Of a stretch of 64,000 nt of DNA, positions 52,401-59,810 are shown one piece after another. The notes beneath the pieces are model-generated. The model worked only from the letters and a program-made list of their open reading frames with translations, had not been told where the DNA came from and ran no database searches. Numbering within the stretch: the first letter of the stretch is position 1; each line of letters starts with the position of its first letter. A program made the position numbers and the translations under genes. Source of the stretch: Christiangramia oceanisediminis (lineage in GTDB: Bacteria > Bacteroidota > Bacteroidia > Flavobacteriales > Flavobacteriaceae); assembly GCF_022570735.2 (NCBI RefSeq), contig NZ_JANCNS010000002.1:558001-622000 (forward strand). Reading direction: 5' to 3'.

Positions 52401-52633
52401 ATTTTCAATATCCCGAAAATAAGCTCATCGAGCTTTCAAAAGCTATAAAAGATTTAGTGGACGAACAGGCGAAATTCCCGGACTGGAGCAAAAGGAACGA
52501 CATTAAATCTGCCTTAAAAGTGGGGCTAATTTTATTACTCGATGAACACGGTTATCCGCCGGTGGAACGAGATGAAGTTTATGAAGAAATATTTGACCAG
52601 GCGGAGAATTTTAAGAAAAATAGAGCGGTGTAA
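49493..52633 (+). CDS. hsdR: Type I restriction endonuclease subunit R (HsdR)
   Basis: A 1046-residue HsdR. An N-terminal nuclease domain with VVFEFKTAIQ (D...ExK type) is followed by superfamily-2 helicase domains: Walker A FGATGSGKSYTM (about residue 290), DEAH-type ISDEAHRSQ, motif III VGFTGTP, and motif VI IQTISRVNRKF. The C-terminal helical part binds HsdM. Length and order are typical. Known role: DNA translocation and cleavage when joined with HsdM and HsdS. No hsdM or hsdS is present in 47.7-53.2 kb, so either they are elsewhere, or this is an orphan. It overlaps the AlbA_2 gene by 4 bases. Confidence 0.92.
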   Translation: MKFTEAQLESVFANQLKQESYEHQLGSTISRKEDEVLIESDLREFLLTRYRKNGITKNEIDSIILRLKTLPASDLYESNKEFMQMLSDGFSLKREDRFQKDIWIYLIDYSEDNQNTYKFVNQLEITGTQKRIPDGILFINGIPVVVFEFKTAIQENTTIYDAYIQLTVRYQRDISELFKYNAFCVISDGVNTKAGSFFAPYEFFYAWRRIAGLAKEVDGIDSMFTLIQGMLHQYRLRDIIKNFIYLPDSSKKDEKIVCRYPQYYAARALFENIQKVQKPNGNGKGGTYFGATGSGKSYTMLFLTRLLMKSDHFESPTIILITDRTDLDDQLTGQFTNAKAFIGDDAIVSAESRADLRKRIRGRESGGVFLTTIHKFTEDTELLTNRSNVICISDEAHRSQTNLDQKIKITEKGVQKTFGFAKYLHDSLPNATFVGFTGTPIDATLDVFGKVVDEYTMTESVIDEITVRIVYEGRAAKVALENRELKKIEEYYRVAEEEGANEYQVEESKKQSANINAILSDPDRLQAIAEDFVNHYEKRLEEGATVKGKAIFVCSSREIAYELYKNIIELRPEWAKVRKAEEGADLTEKDRKQLKPIQRIKMIMTRGKDDPKEMYDLLGTKEYRKELDRQFKNEKSNFKIAIVVDMWLTGFDVPFLDSIYIDKPIQQHNLIQTISRVNRKFQGKNKGLVVDYIGIKKQMNLALAKYNKGERQNFEDIEKSLKIVRDHLDLLARIFHKFDSTDYFQGDPLSQLNNLNVAVEYVQQTKELETRFMDLVKRLKAAYDICAGSEKLTQEERDYTHFYLAVKSIVFKLTRGNAPDTAQMNAKVREMIKNALASEGVEEIFKMGDQTNSQQDIFDEDYLSKIDKIKLPNTKIKLLQQLLARAIGEIKKVNKVKGVDFSKKMEGLVSRYNERKGDVLRGEVYEEMAEQLTDLIWQVQKEFSAGEKLGIDFEEKAFYDILRELCVKYDFQYPENKLIELSKAIKDLVDEQAKFPDWSKRNDIKSALKVGLILLLDEHGYPPVERDEVYEEIFDQAENFKKNRAV

Positions 52634-53227
52634 ATGAGTTACTATGCTTTCTAGTCTCGAGGCTAAGTATTACCTGGAATAACATTCCTTCGGATGATTA
52701 TGACTCCTTTTAAACAATTTCCTAATAACCTTAAATAATAGCTCTAATTACTTGTAATTCACCTTTCTTTAAAAAGCTCTTTCACTCTAATTAATGGGTG
52801 TAATTTATTGTTATAGGCTATGTTTGCACCCTGATTTTTTTTGTGATTTCTTCATTTCAAGAATCTAACGTTTCGCATTTCTTCACTGCTTTACTTTTAG
52901 GAATTTTTTACAGCTGCATCTCTAAGGGATATATATGAGAACTTTTTACGATAGGGAAGAGGAAGTATTTCATAGCTATCAGGTTTCAGGCATGCTGAGC
53001 TATTCCAGGGAAGTAATGGGCAGTGATTCAAGATTGGATCTTAATTACTAAAATATTGAATCTTATTAACGATGGAAAATTAATGGTTACTTTCTAGAGT
53101 TAATTTCCGGAATAAATATAAAATTCCGTTTCAATTGATATCAAACGGAGATTTTCCAAATGGCTCTTAGTAATTTATTAAAAATAGTTGAGATTCTGTA
53201 CTTATTCTGTACTAGATGAAAAAACAA
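52634..53227. other. Gene-poor stretch between HsdR and tRNA-Met
   Basis: About 590 AT-rich bases. The only frame beginning with ATG and running usefully is 52935-53051 (38 codons, MRTFYDREEEVFHSYQVSGM), which I would not call a gene. No tRNA duplicate, IS end or attachment repeat is clear. It is probably the right end of the island, where attR would lie. Confidence 0.55.
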
Positions 53228-53253
53228 AAGGCTCTCGATTTCTCGAAAGCCTT
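53228..53253 (-). terminator. Rho-independent terminator of tRNA-Met
   Basis: AAGGCT-C-TCGA, loop TTTC, TCGA-A-AGCCTT makes a strong stem. Read on the minus strand it is followed by TTTGTTTTTT. It lies 11 bases after the tRNA 3' end. Confidence 0.75.
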
Positions 53254-53264
53254 ATGTTTACTTG

Positions 53265-53338
53265 TAGCGAGACCGAGATTTGAACTCGGGACCTCCGGGT
53301 TATGAATCCGACGCTCTAACCAACTGAGCTACCTCGCC
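53265..53338 (-). tRNA. tRNA-Met (CAT), elongator type
   Basis: A 74-nt tRNA on the minus strand. Acceptor starts GGCGAGG and pairs with TCTCGCT; D-arm AGCTCAGTTGGTTAGAGC; anticodon CAT (bases 53302-53304 complement) in loop TTCATAA; T-arm CCGAG-TTCAAAT-CTCGG. Discriminator A, with no encoded CCA. The initiator-type GGG:CCC anticodon stem is absent, so elongator Met (or Ile2 CAT) is meant. The island ends at its 3' side, a classical integration site for tyrosine-recombinase elements. Confidence 0.93.
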
Positions 53339-53415
53339 GTATGTATTTTGCATTTTCTTAAATCGCCCGGATGCCTTGTCAAGCAAGGCCTCGTGGCTTT
53401 TTGTGAATGCGGGTG

Positions 53416-53446
53416 CAAATATAAAAACTATTTGTTTTGAAGCAAA
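53416..53446 (-). promoter_or_regulatory. Promoter of tRNA-Met, TTTG-N19-TATATTTG
   Basis: On the minus strand TTTG (53443-53446) is 19 bases from TATATTTG (53416-53423), an exact match to the Bacteroidota -33/-7 consensus with standard spacing. The transcript would start near 53411, about 70 bases before the mature tRNA. Confidence 0.72.
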
Positions 53447-53528
53447 CTTTATTTTCTAAAATATTTATTTTGATTTCTTTTAATCTTTCAATTTAATATC
53501 TATATTGCCCGAAACTAATTAATCAAAA

Positions 53529-53915
53529 ATGGAAGAAAAGATCAAGTACGAAATGGAGTTTCCAATTCAAGCTTCTCCTTCATTACTGTTTCAATATATT
53601 TCAACTCCCTCAGGTCTAAGTGAATGGTATGCCGATAATGTGAATTCCCGGGGTGAATTTTTTACGTTTATTTGGGAAGGTAGCGAAGAGAAGGCCAAGC
53701 TCGTTAGTAAAAAGAGCGATGAGCGAATCAAGTTCAAATGGATCGATGACGAGGAAACCCCATATTTCTTTGAATTACGTATACAGGTAGATGATATAAC
53801 CAAGGATGTTTCTTTGATGATCACCGACTTTGCCGAGGAGGATGAGATCGATGAAGGAAAGATGCTGTGGGAAAATATGGTATCAGACCTGAAACAGATC
53901 CTTGGATCGGCTTAA
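53529..53915 (+). CDS. START-like (SRPBCC/AHSA1) domain protein
   Basis: A 128-residue START-like protein common in Bacteroidota: MEFPIQASPSLLFQYISTPS, GLSEWYADNV, GEFFTFIWEGSEEKAKLVSK and the terminal helix LWENMVSDLKQILG. The fold makes a cavity for a small hydrophobic ligand or acts as a chaperone-like (AHSA1) domain. No signal peptide. It is followed by the aminotransferase gene, whose true start is after its stop codon. Function unknown but highly conserved in the family. Confidence 0.82.
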   Translation: MEEKIKYEMEFPIQASPSLLFQYISTPSGLSEWYADNVNSRGEFFTFIWEGSEEKAKLVSKKSDERIKFKWIDDEETPYFFELRIQVDDITKDVSLMITDFAEEDEIDEGKMLWENMVSDLKQILGSA

Positions 53916-53933
53916 AAAGTATATTTATAATAG

Positions 53934-53965
53934 TACCTTTGCCCCGTTATAAACGGGGTTTTTTT
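53934..53965 (+). promoter_or_regulatory. TACCTTTG box and GC hairpin directly before the aminotransferase ATG
   Basis: TACCTTTG (53934-53941) matches TAnnTTTG. Directly after it CCCCGTT-ATA-AACGGGG plus seven T forms a terminator-shaped hairpin, and the next base is the A of the ATG at 53966. It may terminate the START gene, act as leader structure, or both. Confidence 0.5.
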
Positions 53966-54811
53966 ATGATCAATTTAGACGGAAAACTAGTAGAAAAGAA
54001 GAATGCGCAGATCTCTGTGCATAATCGGGGTTTTGCTTACGGTGATTCGGTTTTTGAAACTATACGGGTAATAAATGGTAAGATCATGTTCTGGGAAGAT
54101 CATTATTTCCGCTTAATGGCTTCCATGCGTATCATGAGAATGGAAATTCCCGCCAGTTTTTCTCCAGAATTCCTTGAACAGGAGATTAAAGACCTTATTG
54201 AGGCGAATGATTTGCTTAATTCTCCGGCCCGAATTCGATTCGCAGTTTACAGGATTCAGGGTGGTTATTATACCCCGGCTACTAGAGAAATTGGTTATGT
54301 GATCAATGCCGAAGCACTGGAAAACGCGTTTTATATATTGAATGAAGAAGATTACGAGATCGAATTGTTCAAAGATCACTATGTCACTTCTGGTTTGCTT
54401 TCGACCATTAAATCCAATAACAGGGCCGTGAATGTACTGGGCAGCATCTATGCCAGTGAAAATAGTTACGATAACTGCCTGTTACTGAACGAGAAAAAAA
54501 GTGTGGTTGAGGCCCTCAACGGGAACCTTTTCGTGGTAAAAGGAAAGACCATCAAAACGCCACCTTTGAGTGATGGGGTACTGAACGGGATCATTCGAAA
54601 GCAACTGATCAATATTCTGAAAAAAACGGAAGAACTTGAAGTGGAGGAAGCCTCAGTTTCACCTTTCGAATTACAAAAGGCCGATGAGCTTTTTATTACG
54701 AATATTGCCGTTGGAATACAGCCTGTAAGCAAATACCGAAAAAAGGAATTCACCAACGAAGTTGCCCGGCAATTGATAGGAAAATTAAATACCCAGGCAA
54801 GATTGGGTTAA
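53966..54811 (+). CDS. Class IV aminotransferase (PLP; branched-chain or D-amino-acid/PabC-like)
   Basis: A 281-residue PLP enzyme from ATG 53966 (MINLDGKLVEKKNAQISVHN). An apparent start at 53867 lies within the preceding gene and adds 33 foreign residues. Fold-type IV marks: RGFAYGDSVFETIRV, the PLP-lysine in STIKSNNRAVNVLGS (about residue 150) and the LNGNLFVVKG turn with a conserved Glu upstream (VVEAL). Members include IlvE, Dat and aminodeoxychorismate lyase (PabC), and the exact one is not clear. It converges on yqgE, with stop codons overlapping by 2 bases. Confidence 0.85.
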   Translation: MINLDGKLVEKKNAQISVHNRGFAYGDSVFETIRVINGKIMFWEDHYFRLMASMRIMRMEIPASFSPEFLEQEIKDLIEANDLLNSPARIRFAVYRIQGGYYTPATREIGYVINAEALENAFYILNEEDYEIELFKDHYVTSGLLSTIKSNNRAVNVLGSIYASENSYDNCLLLNEKKSVVEALNGNLFVVKGKTIKTPPLSDGVLNGIIRKQLINILKKTEELEVEEASVSPFELQKADELFITNIAVGIQPVSKYRKKEFTNEVARQLIGKLNTQARLG

Positions 54812-55368
54812 TTATAGGTAGGGTTTTCTGGAGAATTAGACCAAAGAACATACTCACCGCCAAGTTCCAGCATCTTGTCTTTCCAGAAGGAATTATAAGG
54901 TTTTTCCAGGAGATCGGTATGATCTTCATTAGGTGTGATCACCCAGGAATGAGAATTTAATTCGTCATCGAGCTGATTGGCATCCCATCCTGAATAGCCT
55001 AGGAAAAATTTGATCTGTTTTTCGTCGATCTGTTCTTCAGCGATCAGGTCCATAACGGCTTCAAAGTTTCCACCCCAGTAAATCCCATTAGCAATCTCAA
55101 TGCTGTCCGGGATCAGATCAGGAATTTTATGAATAAAATATAGGTTGTCCTGTTCTACAGGCCCGCCATTGTATACCCTAAAATTACCTTTAATTCCGGG
55201 AATAAGGTCTTTAAGAGTAAAATCGAGAATTTTATTCAGGATAAAGCCAACCGAACCATTATCTGAATGATCAGCCAGGAGAACCACCGAGCGATTAAAA
55301 GAGACATCTCCAATTATGGATGGTTCTGCAACGAGAAGATGACCCTTGGTTGGTTTTAAAGAGATCAT
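54808..55368 (-). CDS. yqgE: YqgE/AlgH family protein
   Basis: A 186-residue protein of the YqgE/AlgH (DUF179) family from ATG 55368 (MISLKPTKGHLLVAEPSIIG). An upstream start at 55428 adds 20 residues with no match. Family features: FNRSVVLLADHSDNGSVGFI, YNGGPVEQDNLYFIHKIPD and FLGYSGWDANQLDDEL. Cytosolic, of unclear chemistry, possibly regulatory. It has a separate transcript from HU, with a terminator between them at 55442-55465. Confidence 0.9.
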   Translation of the reverse strand: MISLKPTKGHLLVAEPSIIGDVSFNRSVVLLADHSDNGSVGFILNKILDFTLKDLIPGIKGNFRVYNGGPVEQDNLYFIHKIPDLIPDSIEIANGIYWGGNFEAVMDLIAEEQIDEKQIKFFLGYSGWDANQLDDELNSHSWVITPNEDHTDLLEKPYNSFWKDKMLELGGEYVLWSNSPENPTYN

Positions 55369-55441
55369 TATAGCAGTCTTTTTATCTAAACTAATTATTT
55401 CCGGGAAAAAATGCAATATAATTCCCAATTTTTAAATAAAA

Positions 55442-55465
55442 AAAGCCTTCCCGAAGGAAGGCTTT
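55442..55465 (-). terminator. Terminator after the HU gene
   Basis: AAAGCCTTCC-CGAA-GGAAGGCTTT forms a perfect 10-bp stem with a stable tetraloop, followed on the minus strand by T-rich DNA. It ends the HU transcript 22 bases after its stop. Confidence 0.85.
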
Positions 55466-55487
55466 AAGAATTTTCTTATGCAAATTA

Positions 55488-55760
55488 TTAGTTTACAGCT
55501 TTTTGAAGATCAGCTCCGGCCTTAAACTTCACTACGTTCTTAGCAGCGATTTTAATGGTTTTTCCGGTTTGTGGGTTTCTTCCTTCTCGAGCAGCTCTTT
55601 TAGATACTGACCAAGATCCGAATCCAACTAGTGATACTCGGTCTCCCTTTTTAAGAGATTTCTCTACGTTCTCAAGGAAAGACTCTAATGCTTTTTTTGC
55701 TGCTGCTTTAGAAATTCCAGCGTTTTCAGCCATTGCATCAATTAAATCTGTTTTGTTCAT
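55488..55760 (-). CDS. hup: HU family DNA-binding protein
   Basis: A 90-residue HU/IHF-type protein: [50 protein letters not shown]. The GFG and R-x2-R-x-GRNPQTG arm residues that bind DNA are present. It wraps and bends DNA as a dimer in the nucleoid. It has its own promoter and terminator (55812-55841; 55442-55465). Confidence 0.95.
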   Translation of the reverse strand: MNKTDLIDAMAENAGISKAAAKKALESFLENVEKSLKKGDRVSLVGFGSWSVSKRAAREGRNPQTGKTIKIAAKNVVKFKAGADLQKAVN

Positions 55761-55811
55761 AATTTGAAATTTAAATTAATTGTTGGTTAAACATTCTGTT
55801 AAACTGGTATA

Positions 55812-55841
55812 CAAATTTATACGGATTTCTTGTCCATGCAA
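55812..55841 (-). promoter_or_regulatory. HU gene promoter, TTG-N19-TAAATTTG
   Basis: On the minus strand, TTG (55839-55841) is 19 bases from TAAATTTG (55812-55819), which fits the Bacteroidota consensus. The transcript start would be near 55807, giving a leader of about 46 bases before the ATG at 55760. Confidence 0.68.
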
Positions 55842-55945
55842 GTAATGACAAGGGAAAAGGCCCTATTTGTTAATAACTTGACCGATTTGTTGATAAAGAT
55901 AATTGTTTTTTATTAAAATGCAACAAAATCAGTAGTAATAAGGGC

Positions 55946-56893
55946 TCAGCGCATTTTGGCATCATCTGGAAAATTATATCCATTTAAAAGCGATTTTGCA
56001 TTCATCTTTTTCTTTCCTGGTAATTGCAACTCCTTTACTATAATAAAACCGTCACTTGCGGCTATTTTGATCTTTCCATCCTCTATTACTAACGTCCCGT
56101 TAGGCAGATGCTGGGCCTGCTCCAACTTATCTACATCATATATCTTAACCGGAAGCTCAGCTTTCGCAGATTCCATCATGCACCACGCAGCCGGGTAGGG
56201 ATTAAGTCCACGTATATGATTATAAATAGTGCTTACTGGTTTTTCCCAGTCTATTTTAGTGTTTTCCTTATTTAATTTAGGAGCTGGTTTTAAATCGCCG
56301 GTGTTGGGTTGTGGCCTTGGTTCAATTTCGTTTCGCTGAATCTTTTCCAGAGTGGAAACCACAAGCTTTGCTCCAATTTCCATAAGGCGATCATGCAAGG
56401 AACCAACATTTTCAGATTCATCTATAGTGATCTCTTTCTGTTCGATCAGGTTTCCGGTGTCGATCTTCTCGTCCAGGAAAAAAGTGCTAACTCCGGTTTT
56501 TTGCTCACCGTTGATAATTGCCCAGTTAATGGGTGCAGCCCCGCGATATTGAGGCAGGAGGGAAGCATGAAGGTTAAAGGTGCCGTATTGCGGTAAACTC
56601 CAAACCGATTTTGGCAGCATCCTAAAGGCGACGACTACCTGAACATCGGGTTTTAGTTCTGAAAGTTCTTTCTGAAAATCCCCGTCCTTCAAATTGATTG
56701 GCTGCAGGATCTTAAGACCTTTTGAAACTGCAAAATCCTTCACCGCGCTGCCTTTTAGCTTCCTTCCCCTTCCTGCTGGCCGGTCAGGAGCCGTGATAAC
56801 GCCTACCACATTAAATCCTTTCTCCAGGATTTCCTCTAGACTTTGCACGGCAAAATCTGGAGTTCCCATAAATACTATTCTTAGGTCTTTCAT
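55946..56893 (-). CDS. fmt: Methionyl-tRNA formyltransferase
   Basis: A 315-residue Fmt. N-terminal formyltransferase domain with RIVFMGTPDFAVQSLEEILE, APDRPAGRGRKL, and the folate-binding/catalytic region NLHASLLPQYRGAAPINWAI (Asn-His-...-Asp pattern) and FFLDEKIDTGN. The C-terminal OB-like domain starts near residue 205. It formylates Met-tRNAi with 10-formyl-THF in the cytosol. It is the last gene of the operon NTPase-recQ-fmt, 3 bases after recQ. Downstream there is a gap of 185 bases before HU. Confidence 0.95.
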   Translation of the reverse strand: MKDLRIVFMGTPDFAVQSLEEILEKGFNVVGVITAPDRPAGRGRKLKGSAVKDFAVSKGLKILQPINLKDGDFQKELSELKPDVQVVVAFRMLPKSVWSLPQYGTFNLHASLLPQYRGAAPINWAIINGEQKTGVSTFFLDEKIDTGNLIEQKEITIDESENVGSLHDRLMEIGAKLVVSTLEKIQRNEIEPRPQPNTGDLKPAPKLNKENTKIDWEKPVSTIYNHIRGLNPYPAAWCMMESAKAELPVKIYDVDKLEQAQHLPNGTLVIEDGKIKIAASDGFIIVKELQLPGKKKMNAKSLLNGYNFPDDAKMR

Positions 56894-56896
56894 CTT

Positions 56897-58792
56897 CTAA
56901 TTCAATTTATATTTATTGCTGGCTGTTCGCACCACCAGCTTTTTTTCAGATAATAAGGCAAGGACTTTTAAGATAGCATCTTCTTTGTAATCCAAACAGG
57001 AAACGATCTCCCGTGAGTCCTTCGGCCCATGATTGAGAATTCTTTTGATCGCAAGAAAGATCTCATTCATATCATCCCGGGTAATTTCCCTGTTATCCTT
57101 TGTGCAAACAGAGCATTTTCCGCAGGAGGCAGGATCTTCCTCTCCAAAATACCGAAGTAACTGAACCTGTTTACAAACCCTGTCATTTTCCACAAACTCC
57201 AGGACCGATTCGATCTTTCTCCTTTTGGTTTGTACATATTCCCTGATATATCCCGAAAGGGGGTTCAGGGTTGACTCATCTTCCCTGGGGACCAGAAAGT
57301 GGATACTGGCATCGTGTTTCGAAAAATGGAATTCTATGATCTCTTTTTTAGCCAGCTCTTCCAGGATCGAAATAACCTCCTGTTCTGAACTTAACGACTT
57401 TTCCACCACCGAATTCAGGCTAATTGGGATCAGGCTCTCGAAGACGCCGCCATAATTCCTCAAAATCACTCTTAAAACCGAAGCATATTTTGGGTTATCA
57501 TCCAGGTAGGCATCCAGGTGACTGGCCGGGAGCAGCATCTGGATTTCGGTTTTTTTCTTATAATTCTGCTGAAAGCGCAAAACGCTACACCGGTCCAAAA
57601 GCTGGATGGCATTATAAGCCTTACTGGCGTTGAACTGGTACTGGTGACAAAAATCGGAGAAATTAAAATCATGGATAGTTTGTTCACCTTCTCCGAAAGC
57701 TATGCTAAAATAAGAGTTAAGCTTACGATACACCAGCTTGATATCTTCAAAAGAAGGCAGGGTGTTAAGAAACTGGTTTTTTAATACAGGAATATCGCTG
57801 GCATTGGTTAAGATAATTGCCCTGGATGACTGTCCGTCCCTGCCTGCACGTCCGGCTTCCTGGAAATAGCTCTCAAGGCTTTCTGGGAGATCAATATGAA
57901 TTACATGGCGAACATCAGGTTTGTCTATTCCCATTCCAAAGGCGGTAGTAGCTACCATAACCCGGATCTCATTCTCCTTCCAGGCCTGAAAATTCACAGC
58001 TTTTTCTTCCTTTTTCATACCGCCGTGATAAGCGGCAGCCGAAATATTATTTTTCCTCAAAAAATTACTGATCTCCAGGGTAGCATTCCTGCTTCGAACA
58101 TAAATGATGGCCGAATCGTCCTTTAGAAGTTGCGTAAGCCTGAAGAATTTGTCTTCGGTCTTTACCACTTCATAATAAAGATTAGATCTTTTAAAAGACT
58201 TTTTATGGATTACCGGACTCTTTAAATTTAACTGGGTACAAATATCCTTGATCACCTCAGTTGTCGCAGTTGCTGTAAATGCTGCAAAACAAATTTCAGG
58301 AAGTAAGTCCCGCAATTCACTTATGTTTCGGTAAGCCGGTCGAAAATCATGTCCCCACTGGGAAATACAATGAGCTTCGTCTATAGCTATAAAACTGATG
58401 TTCATTTGTTTGAGTCGTTCCCTAACCAGTTCCTGCTGTAATCTTTCCGGCGATAAATAAAGAAACTTGAAGTTTCCGTAAATGCAATTATCCAGTTTCC
58501 GATCCAGATCTGTGTACTGAATTCCACCAGTGATCGTCATTGCCTTAATATTTTTGCGCTTCAAATTAGCGACCTGGTCTTCCATCAAAGCAATTAGCGG
58601 GGATACCACTATACAAATGCCATCCATCATCATCGCAGGAACCTGGAAACACAATGATTTTCCGCCACCTGTTGGAAATAAAGTGAGCGAATCCTGTTTT
58701 TTGAAAATAGATTCTATTACTTCCAGCTGCTGTGGCCTGAATTCCTGGAAACCCCAGTATTCCCTTAATATGTTGCGCGCTTCTTCCTGCAA
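56897..58792 (-). CDS. recQ: ATP-dependent DNA helicase RecQ
   Basis: A 631-residue RecQ helicase. Walker A FPTGGGKSLCFQ (about residue 40), DEAH box IDEAHCISQWGHDFR, and motif VI QEAGRAGRDGQ are intact. The zinc-binding cysteines are in CKQVQ...SCGKCSVC. A winged-helix part follows, but the HRDC domain is missing or replaced by a short AlbA/wing tail (CLDYKEDAILKVLALLSEKK). Such RecQ shorter than E. coli (609) with altered C-termini are usual in Bacteroidota. It unwinds DNA 3'-5' in recombination repair. Confidence 0.93.
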   Translation of the reverse strand: MQEEARNILREYWGFQEFRPQQLEVIESIFKKQDSLTLFPTGGGKSLCFQVPAMMMDGICIVVSPLIALMEDQVANLKRKNIKAMTITGGIQYTDLDRKLDNCIYGNFKFLYLSPERLQQELVRERLKQMNISFIAIDEAHCISQWGHDFRPAYRNISELRDLLPEICFAAFTATATTEVIKDICTQLNLKSPVIHKKSFKRSNLYYEVVKTEDKFFRLTQLLKDDSAIIYVRSRNATLEISNFLRKNNISAAAYHGGMKKEEKAVNFQAWKENEIRVMVATTAFGMGIDKPDVRHVIHIDLPESLESYFQEAGRAGRDGQSSRAIILTNASDIPVLKNQFLNTLPSFEDIKLVYRKLNSYFSIAFGEGEQTIHDFNFSDFCHQYQFNASKAYNAIQLLDRCSVLRFQQNYKKKTEIQMLLPASHLDAYLDDNPKYASVLRVILRNYGGVFESLIPISLNSVVEKSLSSEQEVISILEELAKKEIIEFHFSKHDASIHFLVPREDESTLNPLSGYIREYVQTKRRKIESVLEFVENDRVCKQVQLLRYFGEEDPASCGKCSVCTKDNREITRDDMNEIFLAIKRILNHGPKDSREIVSCLDYKEDAILKVLALLSEKKLVVRTASNKYKLN

Positions 58793-58798
58793 ACAGTT

Positions 58799-59332
58799 TT
58801 AGATATTATTCAAAATAAACCGGGTACGTTCTTCAACCGATAATTTTGGAACTTCGATCGGGTCATAACCATAGTTCCTGTACGTGGAATAAAGATAATC
58901 GGAAATTTTTAAGGCTTGCTCAAAGCTCTCATATCGTTCATTGTCACTTTTATAGATCTCTTTCCAGGGCGGCAGGATAAAAATCTTATCATAGGGGTGA
59001 TCCTTACAGATCTTATCAAAAAGATCGGGGTAAGGCGTTTTGAAATAGTCCATATAGGCCAGCACATCATGAAGACCGCGATCAATAAAGATGTGATCGC
59101 CAGTAATTTTATCGGCTTCTATATATTGTTTTAGTCTGCCTTCTAGTAATTTTTCGCTGAATAATAAAGGCCTTTCCAGGAATAACTGGGCGATTCCTTC
59201 TTTTTGCGCTTCCAGGGTTACCTGTCTTGAGATTTCATGCAGGCACCTTTCTCCTTTTTCTTCTAAACGATGAACAATGGAAGATTTTCCCGTGCCCGGT
59301 CCACCGGTTATTACGATTTTTCTGCTTTTCAC
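58799..59332 (-). CDS. AAA_28-type NTPase/kinase
   Basis: A 177-residue P-loop protein. Walker A GGPGTGKSSIVH (about residues 9-20), a Walker-B-like FIDRGLHDVLAYMDY, and an LPPWKEIYKSDNERY lid region. It belongs to the AAA_28 group, small NTPases related to nicotinamide riboside/nucleoside kinases. The substrate is unknown. It is the first gene of the operon with recQ and fmt, 6 bases before recQ. Divergent from the DUF493 gene. Confidence 0.8.
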   Translation of the reverse strand: MKSRKIVITGGPGTGKSSIVHRLEEKGERCLHEISRQVTLEAQKEGIAQLFLERPLLFSEKLLEGRLKQYIEADKITGDHIFIDRGLHDVLAYMDYFKTPYPDLFDKICKDHPYDKIFILPPWKEIYKSDNERYESFEQALKISDYLYSTYRNYGYDPIEVPKLSVEERTRFILNNI

Positions 59333-59383
59333 CCCGCAAATTTCGTCATTTGAAATTGATTATAAAAATGTGAGCATTCCTTG

Positions 59384-59391
59384 TATCTTTG
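59384..59391 (+). promoter_or_regulatory. Promoter -7 box TATCTTTG before the DUF493 gene
   Basis: Exact TAnnTTTG match, 23 bases upstream of ATG 59415. No TTTG at the proper -33 distance, so only the -7 element is supported. Confidence 0.5.
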
Positions 59392-59414
59392 CAGCTAAAT
59401 GATGAGGAAAAATT

Positions 59415-59711
59415 ATGAGTGAATCAAAGAAAAGTCCTGAGGAATTTTATGCAAAACTTAAAAAACAACTACAGGATACGGCTATGTGGCCTTCAGAATA
59501 TTTATATAAATTCATCGTTCCAACAAAAGGGGAGAAGATAGCGCAGGTAGAAGATATCTTTAATAATATGGGTGCGGTGATTGAAAGAAAGCAATCAAAA
59601 AAAGGTACCTATACAAGTGTCTCTATAAATGTTCGTATGAAGAACCCCGATGCCGTGATAAATAAGTATAAGGAAGTAGCTGCGAATGTTGAAGGGGTGA
59701 TCTCTTTGTAA
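59415..59711 (+). CDS. DUF493 family protein
   Basis: A 98-residue protein of the DUF493/YbeD-like family: PSEYLYKFIVPTKGEKIAQV, GAVIERKQSKKGTYTSVSIN and a terminal NVEGVISL. The ferredoxin-like fold is like that of YbeD, a small cytosolic protein of unclear role, in some species regulatory. It begins a plus-strand transcription unit with DUF4290 and murA. Confidence 0.85.
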   Translation: MSESKKSPEEFYAKLKKQLQDTAMWPSEYLYKFIVPTKGEKIAQVEDIFNNMGAVIERKQSKKGTYTSVSINVRMKNPDAVINKYKEVAANVEGVISL

Positions 59712-59810
59712 TTAGTGCAAAAAGGTATCAATAATTGTGCTTCTTGAGTAATATTTACTATTTTGCAGGCATCAGCGAACTTCAATTAATCACCAACTTA
59801 ATTTTCAATT

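Noticed and set aside
52935-53051. 38-codon ORF in the gap before the tRNA
   Set aside because: Very short, no family features or signal peptide. Chance frame is more likely.
53867-53965. Longer start of the class IV aminotransferase
   Set aside because: It would overlap the START-like gene and translate the terminator hairpin. The conserved fold begins at MINLDGKL (53966).
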